A stretch of 64,000 nucleotides of DNA from Saxidomus purpurata. Its lineage: Eukaryota; Mollusca; Bivalvia; Venerida; Veneridae. The number at the start of each line of letters is the position of its first letter. The first letter of the stretch is position 1. This document shows, piece after piece, positions 51,601 to 60,600 of the stretch. The stretch spans positions 28,031,003-28,095,002 of the forward strand of contig JAFMSR010000002.1 in the NCBI GenBank assembly GCA_022818135.1. Direction: 5' to 3'. The notes below the pieces were generated by a model, which made no database searches, was not told the DNA's origin, and saw only the letters and a program-made list of their open reading frames with translations. A program made the position numbers and the translations under genes.

Positions 51601-54600
51601 ATAAATGATGAGTATGTCATATCCATTATAACATTTTTATATAAAATAAAGAAGGAAAACAAGTGCATTAATTTGTTCCTTATAACCGGGATTTTCGTTA
51701 TATCCTAAGGCGTTATATACGGTGTTTACTGTAAACGTTATAATCTGACATGAGAGTTAAAAAAATAGCTATTAAATACAACTTATACTTTTTGTAAACA
51801 AATGATGATCTCACATGATATATACAACACTGCGTCTCTTACCGTTGGATCAAATTTGGGATCATTGTATACGTCTGGTATATTCAAGGGCTGCGGAAAG
51901 AATAATATAAAAATTGTAGAGAATTCTAATTCTGTATATTGTACATGTACATGTGTAAAACAAATTTAACTAGAAGCAACTTTAAGATCTCCTAGTACGA
52001 ACACATTTGCAGGATGTATGTTGTTTGTGCCGTGGCGTAAATGGCTGCAAAAGATTAAATTTTACTTTTAAAGCTTACCGCAGACACACTATTATTCTCA
52101 TACTATAAATGAAATGTTAATATACGACGTCTGGGACACATTTGGTTCATATTAAAGTAATATTTACTCCTTATAACGGATGAAATAAGAGATTCTTGAA
52201 ATACTGAAAATGATCGAGGAAAACCAGAGATGTTGCAATCATTTCCCTCACCAGAAGACGATACTTTATCACTGACTCTGCCAAATTTCTTAAATGTACA
52301 TGTCACCTAAATTTCGTGGGGGAGGGTAACCATGGAAACGACAGGAAAACGAAAGAAAGCCATAAATAAAAATATTGTTTGGTATTATTATTCTTCAGGA
52401 AAATCATTACAGCGAAATGAAAGCGATCATGCGGCTTTGATAAAAATATTTTATCAAACGTTTAGAACATTTGAAAATAGTGACAGAAGATGCCAAACCT
52501 CTCCAGTTGAGGCTACATGTCCCGTTATACCAATTTGTATTGGAAACCGAGGCTCCGTCGGTCTGAAAATATACAGAAATAATCAAATGTACAGTCTTGT
52601 TATCATTTTAGCGCTGAATCCATTTATACCTAGACTTTTACAACGTGTTCTTCTGACTTCCAATTTGGACATGATTGTATATTTCTTTTATTTAGATAGA
52701 GTTGTTTTGCAGAACTGTGATTCAGACGACACACAACATCACAAAATCCTTATCAGACGACACGGTAATTGTCGTCTGCTGCGGAGCGTAGGTGTTTGAC
52801 AAAGTTATAAACACTAGGCACGAATTGGTTAAATCGTACTGCCAGACGTTACACACAAGAGCTGCGTATTTCTTTCGTTATACACGTACAATATTTAGTT
52901 CCTTCAAGTACCGTTGGAATAAAAAAGAATTTCATACACATCAAAACGTATTGAAAATGCAGGTATTAGAACTTTGAAAAGACTGCATGTATCAAAGAAT
53001 CACCAAAACAATCCGTAATCGGAACCGGTGGGACCCAGATTATAGACGATTCCGGATTGTAGAGTTGAATGTGCAGGGCTAGAGTGCATAAAACGGTCGT
53101 TTAAGCTCAATTAATCTAATAAATGGACTAAATCCAACGCAATACTAAATTTCTGTTTCGAGAATTTTAAAATTTTACAAGACAATACATCAAACTGAAT
53201 GACCTCCACCTTAGACAACGGTGGCGTTTGTTTATATGGCTTCTCTTCCATTACTATTGCCCGACCTGTCACTTGCAAGTAGACACACATATTACCATTA
53301 ATATTTGTACTAGTTTAACTTCAAATACGCTTAGACAAACCACTTTGAAATTCTTGATCTGCAACACTCGTTTTAGACATCTGAATTAATTTTAAGCTTT
53401 ATTTTTTATATAAATACATGTATTATATACTATCACCAAAGTTGAATACAAATATAAATTATGTACATTTTTGGTAATTTCTGCAGATTTTTTTTATATA
53501 AGCAACATAAAACTGCAGCAGAAATAAAACAAAATCCATGATCAAGTAAGACCTGCACTTAAGTTGTACACCACTTCAAAGCAGAAATAAGACTGAAGTT
53601 TAACATATTCAACGATCACAGAATTATTCCTTATTTAACTATGTCGGAGAGATATGAGATAATAAAACTATTATTTATTTACCAAAGCAACAGTTAAAAA
53701 ACAATGTTACAGTACCGTAAAGGCAAAGAGTATTTTTAACGACTTAACGTGAATAAACTCATTTAAGGCTATCCAGTTTTCTTTAAATATTTGAAATGAA
53801 TGACCTCTATTTGAATTTTTTTATTTTTAAAAATTTGTAATATGTCTAACATATAACAAAAGCCATTTCTTTTCTTCTTGTACATCATAATGGCGGTGCA
53901 TTCTTTCGACCGTGCGACTTTGTTAGGTTGATCAATTAAGAAAAGGGGTGCATACGCAATTAAGATATAGTTTTATGTAGCCGAAGCATATTTAGAATCA
54001 ATGTGACTGTGACAAGAAGTTTCGTTTTGAGCAAACATGAAAACGCACCGCGTTAAGGGATTTCTCAAATCATACATACGGACATCATTTAAAATAATTG
54101 TGAAAAAATATAGTGACCAATGTAAGGTCAACAAAATCATACTACTAATTATGAATGTTTCTAAATACAATTGTATCACCGTCCGTTTACTATTTGATGA
54201 ATAACAGCTGTTTGTACATTACATTATAATAAAAAATGCGATTATAGCGACTGGAAAAAGGAAACGAAAAAATAGAAAATGTAATGTAATGATACAAAAA
54301 CAGTATATTATAGTAAGACAATAACTAAAGCCGTTTAGAGGAAACATATATATCGCAACCGGAAGCATTCATAGCATACAAAGCGCCTTGCTTGTTCAAA
54401 GAACACAATAGCACAATGTGCACCAAATTGTTTTATAAATAAACTATCATAACGAACAGAAAAATAAAGCATTATGGGAGTTTTAAATAATAGTAGATAC
54501 TGAAAATACATGTTTCATTATGTAAACACCAAAATTGTTCAGTGATAGTTTTTTTATACCTGCATATCCTTATATAAATCTGTGTACTGCATGTAAAATA

Positions 54601-57600
54601 AGATTTACAAAATTAATCTGTAACGGTCTTACCTTAAGCGCACTATTAAAAAAACTAACACTGCGCTAAGTTAAACTTTGGAAAAATAAGGATACATCCA
54701 ACTTTCATTTTGTAGAAGTATTATTATATCGTTTCAATAGTTACATAGTTCGCATAACTGGTGAAGTGGATTAAATAACCACTTGACTTTTACCATGAAA
54801 TGACCTTCTTGAGTTCGAATCTTCATACAATGTGCTGTTAATCTAACGCCCTGTACGATTAGTTAAGGCCCATGCTATGTATGTATGTATTTCAGAGGTT
54901 TATCATGTACCGAATAATCAGTATGACCACGCCTCTAAGTTTAAGTTTCGGAGGTTAATGCAAGATACAGGACGTGTCCCGTTCCAAAGACAACCCAGGT
55001 TCTTTAGCATGCCCCAATACATTGGACTTGGGTTTTAACTCGTTATACAACACATGTTTTAAAACGATGACGTGCGATTCCCTTTTCGTCAAGAAAATGT
55101 TTTTATGTAAATGTCACGCCTACTGACTTCATAACGAAAATGGATAGCAGATGTGTAATTATATAGTTGAAAGTTTTTAAGCAACTTATGTTTCAGGCAT
55201 GGTAAATGTGTAAAAGGTAAGTTTAAATTACGTGATTACTTCAGATTAAAACCGTCAATATCTTATGATAGCCAATACACAGCTTTTCACCTAACAAACT
55301 ATAACGCGCAATCATTTTTTACGATAGCAGAAGCGGAAAGGAGATCGTGGTTCCTGTCTATATACAAAGCCGGTTTCATTGTAAAACTTGTGATGTTCCA
55401 GCTTGTGTGTTAGTGAAGTCATAGTTCATGACTGTAAATGAAAAAACCTATCCCGAATCATGAAATGACTTGAGCAGATAATTTGATATGCCCATATTTT
55501 AAGGTCGAGCAATTTACTAAAGTTTATAAATTGTTCGTAAAATCTGGTTTAGCTTACCCTTCTCGTGTGTAAGTTTCATTGTTATCAAAGTCGTCCGTCG
55601 CTAAATCATATACCTGAGAAAATATACCCTGCAAATAGATAATAAATAACATTCTTTCAAACTGATATTAAAAATGTTTCTGACAATCACGCTCATTTGC
55701 TTTCACTATATTGATACATGTAGAGTAGTAAACTATACGAGTCATTTAAATTCTATTCAAATACCTTTTGTTTACCAATTTCCGGTAGTTCAAGCAAATA
55801 TTTGCGTCCAAAATATCTAATGTATGAGATACAAATAAATTCGTAGAGAAACCCATACACTGGAAGAAAATGCAAATCATTCAATTGCAAAATGACACAT
55901 TAAAATGTTTTAGCAACCACAGGTGCTCGTTACGTCATTATTGCTGTGTTTGATTTGCACTGCACAGAAGAGTTTAATTCTTGAATATACTTCTATTATA
56001 CCAATTATATCAGGAAAGGAAGCAATAACAGTTGATATACTGTGTAATAAATATCCACTTATTGTATGAGATGTGTCAGTAGTCGCTGTGATTAATGGCT
56101 CCAATAGCAATAAATCGTAACAACCATTCAGACATTTATTAATAAAACGGAATATATTCCGCTTATACTAAGTGAAATTACTCTATGTCAAAACGAACAA
56201 AATACATAACTCTGTGATTAAAGCCGTTAGTCAGTATCCGTAAAAATGAATTTCAAAGAGATTAATAATTTTCTGAAATTAATATACATTGGCACAACTA
56301 CGTGTAGTTAACTAATCTAGTAAAAGGGAAAAACTGTGAAATCATATTTTATGAAACTGAGTTTTACTGGTGTCGGTTTAATTTGTACATAAATGTCACT
56401 GCAGGCGAGGCATTAAAGAAACGGATTTTGAAATAAACTTGATTCGGGGTAATACACTTTTGTCGCCCTCTTACACTTTGTCAGAATAACCAAATGTCAC
56501 GTTTGTCATAGGCCATACAATTTAAAGGTTTGATGAAGAAATCTTGAGAAATGGCAAAGTTATAGCCAACTTTAAGTTTTCGTGACAAAAACTAAGTACA
56601 AAAAGGGGCATCACTCTGTCAAATATGACATTGACCTACAACATGTGGCGTAATCATGACCCTTTTGTCATAAGCAATATATTTTAAAAGTTTGATGAAG
56701 AAATCTTAAAAATGGCAAAGTTATAGCCTACATCTTATTACTAAAAGGGACATAATTCTGTCAAAAATGACCTTGACATACAACATTTGGCGGCATCACA
56801 TCCCTTTTGTCATAAGCAATGCAATTTGAAAGTGTGATGAAAAATCTTAAGAAATGGCAAAGTTATAGCCAACGTTAAATTTTTCTTGACAAAAACTAAG
56901 TACAAAAGGGGCATAACTCTGTCAAATTTGACTTTGACCTACAAAATATGGCGGCACCACGAGCCTTTTGTCATAAGCAATACATTTATAAAGTTTAATG
57001 AAGAAATGTTAAGAAATGGAAAAGTTATAGCCAACTTAAAGTTTTTGTGACGAAATGACGGACCGACGGACAAAGCGATCCCTATGCCTTTTCTCCGAAA
57101 GGGCGACACAAAAATTTGTAAAACTGTCCTTTCAATTTTGGAGTACATTTTTGTCAACACCTGCGGTTACTTCCCCTTAAAGCGTAGCTCATCCAATCAT
57201 TTGACTGTGAGAAGTTTAGCATTTTCTTTACAAAAGGAACACTATATTTCACAAACTGTAAGGCAATCAGCACATATCAGACTACACGGACGGTCTTAAT
57301 CGTTCAATGAACAATCGACGTGCTAACTTGGCAATTAGAATCACACATTGCTGATGACGTCAGATTTCGCTCACAATTGCTGACTCATCGGTAATGTTGC
57401 AGGTTCAACAACTCCTTGTTGGATAAAGGTTAAAGTCTAACAATTAACGTAAGTACTTGAGTACACACACTGCGCTAGTGGCATAACGGGTGACGTATTA
57501 AAAGCTACAAATTTGTCTAACACAAATTCTAATTCTTATCGAATAAAAATTACAATGGAAGCATTGAATTAAATGATTTATATATAAATATTAAGGTCAA

Positions 57601-60600
57601 AATTTCTAAAAATTCTAACTACAGATACTGCAGTATCTATTATCTAGAAACACGATGGAATAACGATGCTATAATGATGTGGTAAGTAAAACTTCTACTA
57701 GTAGGTGCAAATTCAACGCTTTCAGTGCGAGGGTTTTTACTATATTTGTAGCCGTTAATTTTCATTGTTACGAAGCAATTGCATACATAAATGATCTTAA
57801 ATATACGAGTTAATATGAAATGATATGTTGTTGTTTCTAATTCTATAACAAGATGGTCATTATATAGAGGCCCATATCGCTCAGCTTTGAAACAAGGAAG
57901 TAGGTCAAAAGATCATACACAAGGCCAGTCATATTAATTTTGGACAACAGTCTGTAAAACTACACAAACAGTTAAAACTTAATTTCTCCAGCTTGAAAAA
58001 CAAACACTAGGACAAAGGACAATGTCAGCCAAGGTCAAAGTTGAAAACTGCATTAAAACGTACAGATGTTTCAAATGTTCTTCAAATGAAACAGGTCAGG
58101 ACGTCAAGGTCAGCCAATGCCAAAGCTAAAATCTACATGCAAAACAGTATAGTTACATGGTCCAAATTTCCTTGATATAACTATAAAAACAGACAGTAGG
58201 TCTGTGGGTCAAGTGACAACGGGGTCACTAGGCAATGATGCAAGCAAAATATCGGAGCTCTGAGACTTGCGGTCTGACACAAGCTGATTTTAAAGATTTA
58301 CCTATAAATCCAAATGTTAAATGAAATAAGCCCCGAGGCGGGGCGATTTTGACCAGAAGGTCATTCTTTGAATAACCTTGCTAGAGAACTATTAGGCAAT
58401 GTTATATGCTAAATAACTAAGCTCGAGACTATGTTGTTTGAGACGAAGAAGATTTTTTAATGATTTTGTTATATTAGCCTATATAAAAATTTGTGGCCCC
58501 AGGGTTATTTCAATTTTTACTCGGGGGTCATGATTTGAACAATTTGGTAGCGGTCCAATAGACAATGCCGCATGCAAATATAAGCTCTCGGCTTTCCGGT
58601 TTTTGAGAAAAAAACATTTACAGTTTGTCCTTTCTTGCCACAGCAACTTGAGTTCTGCTAGGATCTACTTCATTTGAGCAATGTATGATGACGGTTACCT
58701 AGGGATTTGTTTGAAATTGGTCTAGTTGTTTTTTACAAAAAGATTTGAACGGACGACAAGTAGTCACAATAGCTAACCCTGAAAACAGGTGCCCTGGTGA
58801 GCTAAACATCAGTGCTAAAGGGGTTTAACTCACACACAACGCAAGCATATCTCTTCAATCTCTTGTGTTTCGAGTCAGTTGAATCAAAAAGCCGAATGTT
58901 ACAATGGCGGTCAACTAAAATACTTGTTATCATAATGACAAGCGACAAAACAGTGGGCCCGACCCGACGAAGCTCTCTAGTGTTGATTAAAAAAGGAAAG
59001 TAACGATTTGAACTGGTGAGCACCATTTTAGAAGTGTATTTAAAGACCTGACGTCGTGGTCGAGTGGTTTGAATCACTCATTCTGTAATGGGTTACAAAC
59101 GCATCCCCAACATGGTTCTTTTTGTCAAAAGTTGGCAGTTTCTTGCGATAGATTGGAGTGTTTTATTGATCCTATGATTGGCCATTAGCTCCCTGACTAC
59201 TTCCCGACTGTAAGTAAGCGCGTCTATACAGTTCAATTCATAACCCCATCTGCGGACTATTTCTCCAGCACAATATTATTGTATATAAGAGTAATTTTAG
59301 CAGGATATGATAAAGGCCGTTGATGGGATAATAAAATATGGGATATGTAAGGGTTAACAAGTACATGTAAATTGAGAATGCGGATGTGTATTAGAGACGA
59401 ATAGCCCCGAACCGAAGGTTAAGCGACCATGATTCAACATACGAAAGTTGCTTAACCAGCAGTAGAGAACTGTGTGTGTGTGCAGGTTAGAGGTTGTATT
59501 AACAAAGGACAAATACCACTAAAAACTATCACCGTTTTAGTTGGTCCCCTGGTCTTACGAATTCGATTGTTATTCTTAACCTGAAATTGTATTAGAAATA
59601 TAACGTTGGTGTGATGAAATACTGTTAAATGAGTAATTCCTGAAATATAATAAGTGTATCGGTATCAATAACGGTAATCTTAAATATTCAGAAAAATAAA
59701 AAGTCGGTCTATCAAAATCGAAAAAGCTACAACACGGTTTCCTGATAGTACTATGTGACCGTTATTGTAAAATCAACATTTCTATGAATCACTTTCGGTG
59801 TTCTTTTTCATGAGTTACCTATAACATTGGGCGGGACTTGAATTTATAAACTGTACTGATGTGAGGTACACGTATGCAATGCAACACTTCATTTCTTTTG
59901 ATAATGCTATTTTTCTAGATGCAAATCTGCTTCATATAATATCCAAGAAATAAAAGATGGCCTTTTCATATTAACTCTTTATTCCCAAATCAAAACTAAT
60001 CATATTGCTTTATATCTGACATTTATGGAATACTTATCCCTATATAATATTCTAGAATACGGCGTTCTTTAATCAAAGCACGCCCGTACACTGACAGGTA
60101 AGTCCCGCCCTGTGTAGTGTAATTCACCAATTATGTAAGTTTTAACATCAGATCTAATACAAAGTAGGTAAGCCCCGCCCAAGGCAACGAAGTTCATCAA
60201 TCGTTTCAGCTTTCACATCTTTTTCTAGTGAGACAGGGTACACTTTATCTTTTGTGTTGTCTTACGCCGTCGAAATCAATTACAGATATTAATATGAGTC
60301 GACGGAAAATGACAGATTCTTCAGACAAAAAGGGAGATATGAAATTATTTATTGCCTATAGAAATAGATTAATAAGATGCATAAATAATGGTTATTTAAC
60401 AGATAGGATTTCACTGATCTATGTGTCTGGAAAATATCATTCTTATATGATCGCAGAAATATTGTACTTTTTCTCCCAGATATTCTATTAGGCAAAATGT
60501 ATTTCTGTTAAAAATGGCTTCATATACTATTTTATGATGAAGCGGCTTTTATGAGAGAAAGGTATTACACAAGAGTGTAAAATAGTTCGTAGACGCGGGA

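Noticed and set aside
52332..52799. 155-codon plus-strand frame
   Set aside because: It overlaps phosphodiesterase exon 3 on the opposite strand and has no recognisable domain; the exon fully accounts for the conserved sequence.
54633..54660. 28-nt micro-exon between PDE exons 2 and 3
   Set aside because: The splice sites and phase fit, but it would encode VSFFNSALK in place of the conserved GI.GHVA.TGE segment. The exon at 52499-52562 supplies that segment with correct phases.
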